Both the position numbers and the translations under genes were made by a program. Positions 33,925 through 45,848 of a stretch of 64,000 nucleotides of DNA are shown here, piece after piece (positions within the stretch are counted from its first letter, which is position 1; each line of letters opens with the position of its first letter). This DNA is from Delphinus delphis (taxonomy: Eukaryota > Chordata > Mammalia > Artiodactyla > Delphinidae), in the NCBI RefSeq assembly GCF_949987515.2, contig NC_082684.1:156751356-156815355 (forward strand). The letters run 5' to 3'. The notes under the pieces are model-generated. The model saw only the letters and a list, made by a program, of their open reading frames with translations, was not told the origin of the DNA and did not search any database.

Positions 33925-33941
33925 GAATGGGAGAAAATATT
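33925..33941. repeat. TSD, right copy, of the small retro-insertion
   Basis: Exact copy of 33826-33842, after which L1 ORF2 resumes with TGCAAACG. Confidence 0.95.
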
Positions 33942-34918
33942 TGCAAACGAATCAACAGACAAAGGATTAATCTCCAAAATATATAAACAGCTCATGCAGC
34001 TCAATATTAAAGAAACAACCCAATCAAAAAATGGGCAGAAGACTTAAATAGACACTTCTTCAAAGAAGACACACAGATGGACAAGAGGCACATGAAAAGC
34101 TGCTCAACATCACTAATTATCAGAGAAATGCAAATCAAAACTACAGTGAGGTATCACCTCACACTGGTTAGAATGGGCATCATCAGAAAATCTACAAACA
34201 ACAAATGCTGGACACGGTGTGGAAAAAAGGGAACCCTCTTGCACTGTTGGTAGGGATGTAAATTGATACAGCCACTATGGGGAACAGTATGGAGGTTCCT
34301 TAAAAAACTAAAGATAGAATTACCATATGACCCAGCAATCCCACTACTGGGCATATACCGAGAGTAAACCATAATTGAAAAAGACACATGCACCTCAATG
34401 TTCATTGCAGCACTATTTACAATAGCCAGGTTATGTAAGCAACCTAAATGTCCATCAACAGACGAATGGATAAAGAAGATGTGGTACATATATACAATGG
34501 AATAATACTGAGCCATAAAAAGGAATGAAATTGGGTCATTTGTAGAGATGTGGAAGGACCTACTGTCATACAGACTGAAGTAAGTCAGAAAGAGAAAAAC
34601 AAATATCGTATATTAACGCATATATGTGGAATCTAGAATAATGGTACAGATGAACCAGTTTGCAAGGCAGAAATAGAGACATAGATGTAGAGAACAAATG
34701 TATGGACACCAAGGGGGGAAAGCAAAGGGGGGAGTTGGTGGGATGAACTGGAAGACTGGGATTGACATGTATACACTAATATGTATAAAATATTTAACTA
34801 ATAAGAACCTGCTGTATAGCACAGGGAGTTCCACTTTGCTGTTCAGTAGAAACTAACACAAGATTGTAAAACAACTATACCCCAATAATAATAATTTTTA
34901 AAAGTCTATAAAAAAAAA

Positions 34919-34928
34919 TTAAAAGCTC
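34919..34928. repeat. TSD, right copy, of the plus-strand L1
   Basis: TTAAAAGCTC, partner of 29676-29685. Confidence 0.78.
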
Positions 34929-35765
34929 AATATTCCAAAAGTCATCCTAGAAATTATGGAGTAGAAAGGGAAATGAAACAGAATATGAAATTATCAATTT
35001 CATAAACAAAGATTGGTTTTAGCCTGTGGTTGAAGAAAACAACGCTTCAATTCAGGAGTGCTGAAGTTTTACATAGTATTACATAATTGCTATGTCATAG
35101 ATAAATTCTGTAATCTCTTTGGGCTTCAGTTTCCTTTTATATCCTTTAAACTGTGATAGTACCCTACTCCTGACTATATTTTTCACAAATGAATATCATG
35201 TTTTAAATATTAGTTTTCAGTTTGAACCCTCTTCTACTACTGCTTACTTGCTAGTCTACTTGGATGAGTGTATTTTCCTGGTACTTGTAAAAATACATTT
35301 TCATTGAAGAAGAGTTAAAGACACTTAAAAAGGAGAAAAAGAAAAGTCATGTGTACTGTCACTTCTGGGAAAAAAATGACAGTATTCATTTAAGGCTGTT
35401 TTCTATGTTTAAGTATAGGTACATATTTCTGTTTTTTCATCCCATATTGGTAGCACAATTATTTTGTAGCAATGACTTTAAACCTGATTTTCACTAAGTA
35501 TTACATTACCTGTATTCTCAGTGTGGTGAATTTGTGCTTCTCACCAAATATTTCTAATTCTTCTAATTTCAAATACATGGTGGAATTCCTGAACTCCTAG
35601 GGTTTGGTGGGGCCATAAGTTCCTTTTGGTCAGTGAAGATTATGTGGAAGCAACCTGTGTTACTTCTGGCAAAGAGCATTTAATTTCTATAATATAACCC
35701 ACCAAAACTCTTTTCCTTTCTGCCGTGGACCTAAGGGTCAAGATAGTTCCTGTTCTGCTAGCCAG
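34929..35765. other. Unassigned sequence with a MIR trace
   Basis: At about 35085-35175 the words ATTCTGTAATCTCTTTGGGC and TTCAGTTTCC resemble a plus-strand MIR middle. The remainder is AT-rich and unassigned. Confidence 0.4.
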
Positions 35766-36286
35766 TGTACTAGATTTTTATTCCATTGTATGTAAAAAAT
35801 TATCAAAAACTTGGTGGCTTTAAACAACACAAATTTATTCCCTTACAATTCTGGAGGCCAGAAGTCCAAAATAAGTATGATAGGACAAAAATCAAGATGT
35901 TCGCAGGGTCATGATCCCTCTGGAGATCATAGGAGAGAATTCATTTCCTTCCCTTTTCCAGCCTCAGTAGTTGCATTCCTTGACTCATGGCCCCTTCCAT
36001 CTTCAAGGCCATCAGCCAAGCACCTTCTCTCTCCAGCTCTGCTTCCCGCTGCTGCTGTCACATGGCCTTCTTCTCTTCTGCCTTTAGTCAAATATCCCTT
36101 CACTCTGTGTTATAAGGATATTCGTGATTACATTTAAGGCCCACCTGGATTATCCAAGGATAATCTCCCTAGTTCAAGGTCCTTAACTTAATCACATCTA
36201 CAAAGCTTTTCCACATATGGTAACATTCACAGATTTCAGATATTTAGATCTGGGTATTGTTGGGGGTCATTATTCAGCCTACCCCA
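35766..36286 (+). mobile_element. Solo LTR, MaLR/MLT-like
   Basis: About 520 bp starts TGTACTAG and ends CTACCCCA. Internal landmarks in order are AACTTGGTGGCTTTAAACAA, CAATTCTGGAGGCCAGAAGT, GCCCACCTGGATTATCCAAG and GGGGGTCATTATTCAGCCTA. This order matches a common ERVL-MaLR-type LTR. The 108-codon frame at 35811-36137 is chance. A clear 5-bp TSD is not visible. Confidence 0.72.
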
Positions 36287-39004
36287 GGCTGTATCCCACA
36301 AGGAAGAAAAGTGGAACAGAACAGCCTACCGTGGATGTGTGATGTGGGCAATATACAAACCTATATTTCTATAAACCATAGGATTCGAGAGTTTGTTCTT
36401 GTTATCATGGCAAAACTTAGAACATACTGACTGGGAATGGTATAATTTAATATTCTTTGACAATATTACTTTTAATGGCTGAATCTTTTAAAAAGCCTGT
36501 CATACAACTATATCATAGTTAATTTAATAAGTATCCTATTAGAATTTAAACTATGTCTAATGTTTCAATGAATATCCTAGTAGATAAACCATTATGCACA
36601 TCTCTGATTACCCTCTTAGAGAAAAGTTCTAGATAATGAACTCCTGGATCAAAGGGTATATTTACTCCTAAGGATGTTTCATCTATGGGTAGAGAAATGT
36701 TATGCCTATTGACACCTCAATAGTAGCATTTCAGCAAAACCATTGTTTTCATCCTCTTTCACAGAAGGTTTTTGAAAAAGACATGACAAATAAGCTGTAA
36801 GCATTTTAACTAGTTCAGTAAGATAAACTTAGGAAATTAAAATGATCAATCCTTTGTGAAGTTTCCCAATTCTCTTGTGGATTAGACTAAAGTCAGAGGG
36901 TGTATTTCGTGGTTCTGTTCCTAAAAAGACCTCCTCTGTTATGTTTCCTGTATATTGAACTGTAAAGGGCATTAGGATGAAATGGGATGAAGAGAGGATA
37001 AATGTAAAAAAAGAAATTAGTGGTCATATACCCTTGCTCAGGTGGAGACTGATTGAAAGGGAAAGCAGAGGGAACTAACGTGTACCCATCACTTTATATG
37101 GAGATGGTGCTGTGTTGCAAACTGTCATCTTATTTTCAGTGGCTTCTCTTCTTTCCCCACCCCTTTGTCATTCTTGAATGCCATCCACTTTTGTTTGCAG
37201 GACTGGTTCTCTGACAGGAGGGAGAGAACTCTGTTGGGCCAATGGAGTGGTGACTTTCCCACCACCCCATCCATCATCAGGGTGGAGCTGACAAGGCACA
37301 GCAATTCAGCCTCCATCCCAGCAGGAACTAGGTATATCATCTGCCCACGCACCTGATCTCCATTTGCCAGGGCTGAGAAAATCCAAGAGCCCTAGGAAGG
37401 CAGATGTCGAAAGGACACACTGCCAGGTGGAGATGGCAAAAATTTTTTCATAAATTGACTACTTCTGTTTTCCTCCCGCATCCCCGTCACACTTTCCAGT
37501 ACTATTTAGTCATTCCAGCCTTAGTCTATTGTATCACCTGCCCACTTTGTCAGACCTGGTGAGGCATTTGGCAGGGATGGCAGTGGCCATCTGTGCGGTT
37601 AGAATGAGGCTCTTTTTCATCCCTTACCTGTCTCTCCCATTCCAAAGATTCTTGGCTTAAGGGACTCAGGTGCCTCACTTTTCTGGGCTTGTTGCCACCA
37701 ACTGGTTGGGTTTCAAATTTGGGGCTGGCTTTTCAGGTAGAAGAATCTATAGGGGATTATGTTTCCTTGGCAATTTCCTTTCCATTCCCAGAGTACTGAA
37801 ATTTACTTGGTTGTCCCCATCAGCTTGCTCTATTAAACCCTCCACTTTAAGGGATTTACTCTTATTCTAAAAGTCTGGTCAGCCAAGGGCAATGAGAGTC
37901 TGTATAACCTGAACAATAGGAAGTGATGAATGGGCTGCTCTCCATTTCTTGGGAAAAAAATATAAATCTAGGCTGAGGAGTGAATTAAGATCATTGCACA
38001 GGGTTTACCAATTTTTAAAATACTATTAACAGATGCTCAGGCCTGTAGAAATAGCCTCAATTAGGTATGCGCCATTCATACTATTTTAGGTTTTCTTATG
38101 TCCCATATGCTTTCATTTTAAGTAAAAAGCAAGCTTGGAAAACCAGAGTCCTTCACTTTTGGACCAAATATAGGGGAGCCTGTTTTATAAAAAATTACCA
38201 CCTGGGAAAAATGATCTTCATATAACCCAGAGACTACATGAGTTCAGCAGGTTTCTACCCTGGTTCAATTTTCTCTTTGATAATATTGGCAAAGATCAGT
38301 GCAATTAGTGGTTAAATTGGAATATTTTAAAACCTGAAAACTGGTGGAGTGGAAGCACAACATGAAAGCAACTTTTGTTGGACAAAGCACAATAACCCAA
38401 GTTGGAAAACTGGGTTCATGACGTGTCTCTATTCATGGGTGATCTTAACAAATTACTCAAAATTGTTTGTCCCTTTCTTCGTGTATACTTAAACCAGGGG
38501 AAAAGACTGTTTCTCTCCTCCCTAGCTCATAGCAATATCATAAGCATTAAAGTAATTACTGGTTATGAAGACCTTAGAAATATTGCATTATCATAAAAAT
38601 GAAAAAGTATATTAGACTATAATAAATCCTTATTCATCTAGACACTTTTAATTTGGAATTTGATGCAATATAGAAAGACACACTTCTGAAATTTGCATTA
38701 TATGAAAAGAAATAGTTTGCCAAGCAAATTGAAAGTATGAACAGAATTATTAGAATATAACTAAGAAATATATTTAATTAAAAGCTCTTGAGTAATTATT
38801 TAAAAATAAAGGATGATGACCTCCAAATTAACTATCTATTGGTACTACTATACCTTTAAAAAGATAATTATTTATATTAAATAAATTAATAAGATAATAT
38901 CTTAGTCCCAGATATTTATTAGTTTTCTCCATTTTCCCCATCTCCACTTTAGAACTTAGCTATAATATGACCCCAAAATTATATTTTCGCTTTTCATTAA
39001 AGAG
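36287..39004. other. Mostly unassigned, with weak old repeat traces
   Basis: At 36380-36760, CTCCTGGATCAAAGGGTATA and its surroundings suggest a very old antisense L1 3' region. At 38400-38595, GGTGATCTTAACAAATTACTC and its neighbours suggest a plus MIR. Both are tentative. No gene is seen. The short frames at 37125-37356 on both strands lack recognisable domains. Confidence 0.4.
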
Positions 39005-39150
39005 TAGAGAAATCAGGGAATTCCCTGGTGGTCCAGTGCTTAGGACTTCGTGCTTCCACTGCAGGGGGCCTGGGTTCGATTCCTGGTCAGGGAACTAAGA
39101 TTCTGCAAGATGTATGGTGTGGCCAAAAAAAAAAAAGTGTATAGAAATCA
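39005..39150 (+). mobile_element. Short CHR-related SINE with imperfect TSD
   Basis: The body at 39016-39136 starts GGGAATTCCCTGGTGGTCCA, has the B-box-like GGGTTCGATTCC, and ends TGTGGCC followed by an A-run. This is the shorter CHR variant that lacks the long 3' body. The flanks TAGAGAAATCA (39005-39015) and TATAGAAATCA (39140-39150) match at 10 of 11 positions. Confidence 0.88.
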
Positions 39151-40945
39151 TGGCTCACATTGTAGTGAAGGAGGGCTACCTGTAAACATGCAATAAATAT
39201 GGTTACAGAACAACGTGTTATGGTAATAGGAAAAAGGGAGCATTTAATTCTCACTAATAAGATTTAAGTTGGATTTTATAAATGAGTTGAATTTCAGTCA
39301 CATAGATGAGAAAAAGAGCATTCTGAGGGAACAGTATAAAAAGAAAGCACTCGGGTACATGATATATTTAGAAACTGCCAAATTGTTCCCCATTGTTGAA
39401 TAACAAGATACACAAAAGTAAATCATCAGAGGAAACATTGAAAACTTCAACATGTGACATGAACCTGGTTTGGGTGCCATGCTATTAACTATAGAATTCA
39501 TTCCGAAGAAAATGAGAGCATCTGGGTATATTTAAGAAAGGACATGATATAATGAGATATGTGATTTTGAAAGAGCTTCAGGGTGAAACTTCAGAATGGC
39601 CTTAAACCTGGAGAAGATTTTGGGGTTAGTGTCAAGGATGTGGAATCAACAAAGATCTCTATTGCAGACTTTGCTTGGTCAAGTTGAATGCTCTGCTTTT
39701 GGGGCTACATCCAAGAAGTCCTATGATAAAGCCATCCATCAAAACAACAGTATCCAAATTTCATGTTTCCTATGTTGAGACACTGAGAAATAGTTGAGAA
39801 CTTTCCTGTGTAAATATAAAAGCTGCTAAAAATATAACTTATGGTCATTAAACTGAAGAATATTGTTTAAGTCCCAAAAGGGTGTAAAATCAGAAGAAAA
39901 GAGGTTAGAGGGCAAACCCAAAAAAGCTTGTAGCAAATGGAAGGTAAAGAAAAGTCGGTGAAGGAACCCAAGAACAATCTCTGGAGGGAAATTAAAAGCA
40001 CAAAGTGTCTGGAGTGTTACTGAAACCAAAGAAAAAGATAACTCGGGAAAAAGCAGTATTTTCAGAACTTTCAGATGCCAGAGATGAGGGTTAAGCCATT
40101 GCTATTTGATAAATATAAAGACATTCGTGTCCTTTGAAAGCACAATTTCAAAGGAGAGAATGAGAAGATAAAATAGACAACAGGGAGCAGAGAAATCAGG
40201 AAATAGTTGAATGATAAGCACCACAGAGAATAGGCATTTTCCCTTAAAAATAAATGCAGAGAATGGAGGAAATTTATAGGTGATAAAGAAAAAATTAATG
40301 GAGAAGGTAAAATAAAGATTGAAGAGATCAAAGAGACGGTTCATGTAGATAAGTCCTATGGAATGTAGGAGTAGGTGGTTTTTAAAGTTCAGGTGCAGGT
40401 GTAGATCTTGGAAAGAAAAATGGCTTCGTATTTCTTGGTGATGAGAAAAAAGACATTATTACCGAAGCTATGGAGTTTTGAAGTAATAACAAAAGAAATC
40501 GGAGGAATTCATGTCAGTTGTACTTGCTTTTGTCCATTGAAATCAAAGCTCAGTCAGTGCAAAAGAGTGAGAGTGGGTTGGGTGGTTTGGGCATGCGAGG
40601 AAGATTAGAAAGTATTCAAGAGTGGAATGAACTAGGGAATCAACTAGAGATGAAAAGAAATATTGGCTCGGAGCATCTTCAGCAAAGCTGATGCTGACTT
40701 ACCTGGATTTATTGTGTTTCGTTATACATATGGATCTTTTTATAAAAGTAAGACATGTTCAACATGAAAGTGTAGAGAAGATTATAATACTAAAAGTAAG
40801 TGATTTCATATCTTACTGTACCTTTTTATTTATTTATCAGTTTATATATGTGAATGTGTGTGTATTTGTGTGTGGCTGTGTATGGTAAAGCTCATAGCAG
40901 GAAAAAGATGGAACACTATTCAGATGTGGTAATTGAGAATTTAAT
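39151..40945. other. Unassigned sequence, purine-rich in part
   Basis: 39540-40640 is GA-rich on the plus strand and may be a very old repeat. I cannot name it. The small frames on both strands do not form a supported gene. A TG-rich patch lies at about 40845-40885. Confidence 0.4.
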
Positions 40946-41146
40946 AAAACTTCATTTATGGAACTTTCCTGGTGGTCCAGCAATTAAGACTCCACGCTCC
41001 CAATGCAGGGGGCCCAGGTTTGATCCCTGGTCAGGGAACTGGATCCCACATGTATGCTGTAACTAAAAGATCCCGCATGCCACAACTAAGACCCAGTGCA
41101 GCCAAATTAATAAAGAAATATTTAAAAAAAAAACAAAACTTCATTT
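40946..41146 (+). mobile_element. CHR-related SINE with perfect 12-bp TSD
   Basis: The TSD AAAACTTCATTT at 40946-40957 and 41135-41146 flanks a diverged CHR-type body (GGAACTTTCCTGGTGGTCCA, then TTTGATCCCTGGTCAGGG). It ends GCAGCCAAATTAATAAAG and an A-run. Confidence 0.92.
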
Positions 41147-41601
41147 TCAAAGATGGTTGGCTAAAGAAAAATAAATAAAAATTGATGAATTGGTGAAGTA
41201 TCCTAGGGATGAAGTATTCTAGAGCTAACCATGGGTTAAGGGGGTGGTGGGGAGTGGGTAGGACAGTCCAGAGGGCGAGAAGAGAGAGATTAGTGAAATG
41301 TAGTGACCTCTGTAGCTCTAGAGAGGACCATCGAATAGGAGTTCTGGTCCTTGGAGACAGTGAGACTGGGTGATCAAATCCACAGAAGCCAGTCTCTAGC
41401 AGGGCAGACATGGGTAGAGTGGATCTGGAGGGGTCAATAGACGATAACAAATGCAATATGTTTGTGATATTGGGTTTCGTTTCTGGAACAGAACTCCTAA
41501 AACACTTTGAATTTCTTAAGTGATAAGAATGATAAAGGAGTCTTTTGTTATGTTAATGAAGTGACTTTTGGACCTTGCTAAGGATGGGGACTGGATGCCA
41601 G
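41147..41601. other. Unassigned sequence
   Basis: No recognised element. The 141-codon minus frame at 41031-41456 runs across the SINE end and this region without a domain. Confidence 0.45.
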
Positions 41602-42090
41602 TGTTACCCAACCAAACTTGGGTCCTCTCACCAACGTGCAGTAAACCCAATCTACTGACACCGCCAGATTGTGGTGAAGGAAAGTGCAGTGTTTATTGCA
41701 AGGTGCCAGACAAGGAGTCTGGGACAGCTAGTACTCAAAAAAGCCCAAGGTCCCAAATGGGTTTCAGCAAAGCGTTTTTAAAGGCCAGGTGAGGGAGGGG
41801 AGTCCCAGGGTATGTGATCAGCTCACACACAATTCTCTGTTGGTTGATGGTGAGGTACAGTAAAAAGGCAATAAATTTTTGCAAATATTTCCTGATTCTG
41901 GCCAGTCTCCAGAGGGGATGCATTCACTTCTTTCATTTGGTGGAGGTCCCAGCATCTGCAAAACAACTCAGGAAATGTGCATCAGATACTATCATCTAGG
42001 TACTCTGGGGAGGAGCTACAGCAGAGGATATGGGGGAGGGGTCTGTTCTGGGAAGGCCCCCTAGGGTCCTGCTCATTACACCAGGGAAAC
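41602..42090 (-). mobile_element. Probable ERV-type LTR, antisense
   Basis: Read on the minus strand it has an LTR layout: a TTTAAAA box at about 41775, then GCAATAAACACTGCAC (a poly(A) signal) at about 41687-41702, and an end GGTAACA whose complement starts TGTTACCC at 41602. The 5' boundary of the LTR (right end here) is uncertain. I do not assign a family and see no retroviral coding sequence. Confidence 0.55.
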
Positions 42091-42093
42091 CAG

Positions 42094-42694
42094 CCATGTG
42101 ATTAGAGGGTTGGAATTTTCAGTCCCACCCCCTGACCTCCTGGGATCAAGAGGGGCTGGAGGTTGAATCAACCACCAATGGCCAGTGATTTAATCAATTA
42201 TGCCTATATAATGAAGCTTTAATAAAAATCCCCAAAGTATGGGTTTTTAAGGCCTCCACAGTGTGTGAATACATGGAGATGCGGGCAGAGGAGTATTTTG
42301 AGTGAGAGCGTGGAAGCTCCATGTGCTTTTCCGTGCAGTGCCCTGTGCATCTCCTCCATCTGGCTGTTCTTGAGTTATATTGTTTCCTAATAAACTAGTG
42401 ATCTCGTAAGTAAAATGTTTTTCTGACTCTAGCAAAGTAATCGACCCCAAAGAGGAGTTGGGACACTCACTCTACAGCTGGTCAGTCAGATGCACAGGTG
42501 AAACCTGGGCTTGCAACTGGCAGGGAAGTTGGGGTTGGGTAGGGACAGTCTTATAAGACTGAGCCTTTAAACTGTGGAATCTGATGCTGTCTCTGGGTAG
42601 ATAGTGTTAGAACTGAGTTGACTTGTAGGACACCCAGCTAGTGTCTGAGAATTGCTTGTTGGTGTGGGAAACCCCTCTCCCCTCCACGTACACA
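42094..42694 (+). mobile_element. Solo LTR of an endogenous retrovirus-like element, sense
   Basis: It starts near TGTGATTAGAGGGTTGGAAT. A CCAAT box (CACCAATGGCC) lies near 42174, a TATA/AATAAA region at 42205-42235, and a second AATAAA in TCCTAATAAACTAG near 42390. It ends near CACGTACACA at 42694. The U3-R-U5 order is clear. Class and name are uncertain and no internal viral gene is present. Confidence 0.65.
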
Positions 42695-45287
42695 GTGGAA
42701 TTAGATGCTCAGAACACCAATTATGTTTTTTAGGATTGGAATTCAGCATCCGTTAAAGCAGAAGCAAAAAAATAAATAGATGAATTTCCCCAGTGCCTTC
42801 AACTGGGGGAGAGGAGTGTAGGGAAGAGCCAATAGGATTTCAGAGGGAGACAAGGGAATCTGGACCACTATGAGATAAGCTTGAATAACTCAGATCATAG
42901 CTCAACAATGCTCAAGAGACAAGTGTTCAAGTTCAATAAGAATAGCATTTTTTTTTTCCACTGTATCATTAAATGCAGGGAGTAGCCATAGCCTACTGGA
43001 CCTAGAAACTCTTTGCACTGGACTGGAGAATTTCCTAGATTATTTGGAAGAAAAAGTAGAGAGAACTTTGGTATGAGGTCATTAAAACATCACAGACAAA
43101 ATGCAAGTGAGAGTCTTAAGTATTGCTGTAGATGCAGTACCTTTTTTTCCATGTAGTTACTTTTCTGAATCAAAATGTCTTACAATGCAAGTGATGTTTC
43201 TTTTTTTCTTTTTCCAAAAAAATATTTTTATATCTGTGTTAACTCTTTCAATTAAAGATGCTTTCACATATAGGAAGTACTGTGGTGGAAAGGAAGTCAT
43301 AAAAAAAAGAAAAACAAAAAAGGCTGAGGTTGGCGTGATAATTACTAAAGCAAACTTTCAATCAAAATGCTTCTGAATATTCTTTTCGCAGATGCTTATT
43401 GATGCAAATTGAAAGGAAGATGGAGTAAGCAGATTGTCATTTAAAACTTAATTAAATTCAGATTTAAACATCAGTCCAATCTTTTAGAGTTCTCAGTAAA
43501 CAGGGGACAAAACTCGGCTATAACTAATAACAAGAGGAAAAACATTAAGGAGCAGCTTAGCATATTCTTCAATTCATCACTTCCAGCCCAAATGAGAAAT
43601 GAGGAAAAGGAGATACTGAATGGTTGCCTAAAGGTTCTCTGGTAGCATCTTATAAATTGCATCAGTTATATTTATGCCAGCGCCATCCACTGCTGTAACA
43701 TCCCCACAACATAACCCCACAGTTTTCAGGAAATTCTGTGTTACTCATCCATGCATCCATCAGAAATGCAAAGAAGTCTTACTAAAGGAATTCAGTGCAT
43801 ATGGACCTTGTTGGAACTGGTATGTGTTTGTGACTGAGACCTTGCTTTGAAATCTCCTGGGAATCATGGGGTAGATGTCATTATTCTAGTCTCTTTACAT
43901 AGTCAGGTTTCCTTATCCTGTTCCAAATACTGGGAAACTAGGCTGTTTAATGGTTGCCTTACAGAAAATCTTTTTTTAATCCATTCATTATGAGCATTCT
44001 GGCATTGCTTAAAATAGCCTTAGAAGTTATCTATACCAGTCTCTATTGCCCAACTTTCAAATGACTTATTCATAATAAGAATATATTGAGCATCATTCTG
44101 AACACTGCTTTATGCAAGGCAGTAGGGTTACAGAGATAAAACACAGGCTCTCCCTGTCAAGGAATTTACATTCCGGTATTAGGAGCAGTTATGTAAATAC
44201 ATAAATGTCACACAGCATACCACATGCTATAATTCCAGCAGAGTTCAAAGTAGTCTAAGAGGGTAACAACGCCGGAAGTATCTGACTCTATCTAGGAAAA
44301 CCTGCAGAAGTTTCTAAGTGAGATGACACAAATAGAGTTCTAGAGAACCCGAGTAAAGTTTCATTTTTAGTCTGTATTTAATTCTAAGCTCATGTTTAGA
44401 TTTTCTTGTATCTCTGTGTATGGGTAAACATTCTAATTCAGAGTTTTTCAAAGCAGGTCAGAAAATTACTCCAAAAGCATTTTAATATAAATACTCACAC
44501 CTAGGCATGGGTCTGCTAATAACTGAAGATGGAGACATCTTGAGAAATTTTGAAATAAAAATAGATGTTATTAAATTACATTTAACAAAGATAAATTGGA
44601 TGCTTACGTGCAAAAGTCCTATATGAGGACATGTGAATGTATTTAAAGATAGAAAAGCAAAGACCTTGAACTCAGGGTGCTTTACATTTGAGCAAGAGAG
44701 ATGTACACACATAGGAATAAATTCTGTATCCAAAAAAGCCTGTGAAGTCAATTATGTGCAGAACAAAAGAACTATAATCGGTGATGGAAAGAGAAACAAC
44801 CCTATCAAGGAGAACCTCAAAAGTTTCTTAGAGGAAGTAGGTATTTCTATTCACATAGTTTGAATTGTTTTCTCAACCACAGAGACGGAATTGCCCTGGT
44901 GATGGATTGTACTGATCACTTGTGTCCAGGATCAACTGTGGAAGATCATGCACTTGTAAATTAAGCCTCATGGGCATGTGTGCAATCCATAAGAAATGTG
45001 ACAATGTGATACTGGAATCAACTATGACTTTGATCTCAATGTCGCATGGAGTCTCTTTACACTATAGTATCAAGCCACACCACTGAGTCCCAACCAGGGG
45101 AAGAGAGACAATGAAGATACAGCCAGGTCTCTGGGAAATATGCATAATTTGCAAATTAGTTTATCTATTCAGAAACTTCTGCTAGTCTATCACAACCAAC
45201 AGGAGTGCATCAGCCAGTAGATACAAATTTTTTCAAGCAGGAATCAAGTGAAACAAACAAAAATATTGAGGATGACTAAAACCAATT
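42695..45287. other. Mostly unassigned sequence
   Basis: A short stretch at about 44085-44200 (TTGAGCATCATTCTGAACAC to AAGGAATTTACATTCCGG) resembles a very old mammalian interspersed repeat that I cannot name. No coding or RNA gene is supported. Confidence 0.4.
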
Positions 45288-45295
45288 GGTTTAAC
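45288..45295. repeat. TSD, left copy, of a hAT MITE
   Basis: GGTTTAAC matches GGCTAAAC at 45498-45505 in 6 of 8 positions. Eight bases is the standard duplication length for hAT transposons. Confidence 0.75.
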
Positions 45296-45497
45296 CAGTG
45301 GTCCCCAACCTTTTTGGCACCAGGGACCGGTTTCGTGGAAGACAATTTTTCCACCGAAGGTTGTGGACAGGGGGATGGTTCAGGCGATAATACAAGCGAT
45401 GGGGAGCGATAGGGAGCAGCAGATAAAGCTTTGCTCGCTTGCCCGCCACTCATCTCCTGCTGTGCGGCCCAGTTCCTTACAGGGTTGGGGAATCCTG
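45296..45497. mobile_element. hAT-type non-autonomous DNA transposon
   Basis: 202 bp begins CAGTGGTCCCCAACCTTTTT and ends GGGTTGGGGAATCCTG, an imperfect terminal inverted repeat. Landmarks GGCACCAGGGACCGG and CACTCATCTCCTGCTGTGCG match a known mammalian hAT MITE type. The central part is shortened compared with the longer form I remember. No transposase is present. Confidence 0.85.
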
Positions 45498-45848
45498 GGC
45501 TAAACTAAGGAAGGTTTGAGGCATGTCTGAGATTTAGGTTCCTGCCCAAGCCTACTTACTGGCTTTGGCAGGAAATGCAGAGGCCCCATATCCTCAGACA
45601 AGCAGACTTAATAGGTCAGGCACTGGGGTCCTTATGATGCCACGGGAACTTCAAATCATCACGATATCCTCAACTGTAAAATGGGATTGATTGGCCTGTC
45701 AAAGCTTGTGCAGTAAATTAAAAATGACTGAGCGGAGTGCTTTTTAAAAACAGCAAATAGAAAGTGCCACATAAATGCTAAATAATCATGTTAAATTTCC
45801 AGACACTACGCCAAGTGGCACTAGATAAATGCTGAGTAGATTAGGGCC
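45498..45848. other. Unassigned sequence with a partial MIR
   Basis: 45655-45795 (CCTCAACTGTAAAATGGGAT and AAAGTGCCACATAAATGCTA) fits the 3' half of a plus-strand MIR. The rest is unassigned. Confidence 0.5.

Larger units (their letters stand above)
30750..34636 (+). pseudogene. L1 ORF2, heavily broken
   Basis: The expected start ATG is ATA here (30750-30752), so translation start is lost. The endonuclease, RT and C-terminal segments are collinear but scattered. The main open pieces are 31040-31234, 31591-32022 (143 codons, spacer before RT), 32358-32687 ([11 protein letters not shown]), 32778-32996 and 33094-33333. The RT box usually FADD reads FSED at about 32832, losing the first catalytic aspartate. 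The stop TAG is at 34634-34636. An 82-bp insertion plus its duplicated target interrupts the C-terminal part. Confidence 0.92.
29686..34918 (+). mobile_element. L1 LINE, plus strand, truncated in the 5' UTR
   Basis: It begins about 100 bp before ORF1, so most of the 5' UTR is absent, and ends with a 3' UTR and a mixed A-tail at about 34918. ORF1 (29788-30753) and ORF2 (from 30750) are in order but broken many times. The 3' UTR (ACTAATATGTATAAAATA, then CCTGCTGTATAGCACAGGGA) differs from the two antisense L1s, indicating another, probably older, subfamily. It is nested by one small retro-insertion at 33843. Confidence 0.93.

Noticed and set aside
35811..36137. 108-codon plus frame as a gene
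   Set aside because: It falls entirely inside a MaLR-like LTR.
37165..37356. Possible exon after a TTTGCAG acceptor-like site
   Set aside because: There is one weak acceptor-like site only, with no matching donor, recognised protein or neighbouring exon.
42094..42694. Intact endogenous retrovirus
   Set aside because: Only LTR-like sequence is visible; no gag, pol or env coding sequence lies nearby.
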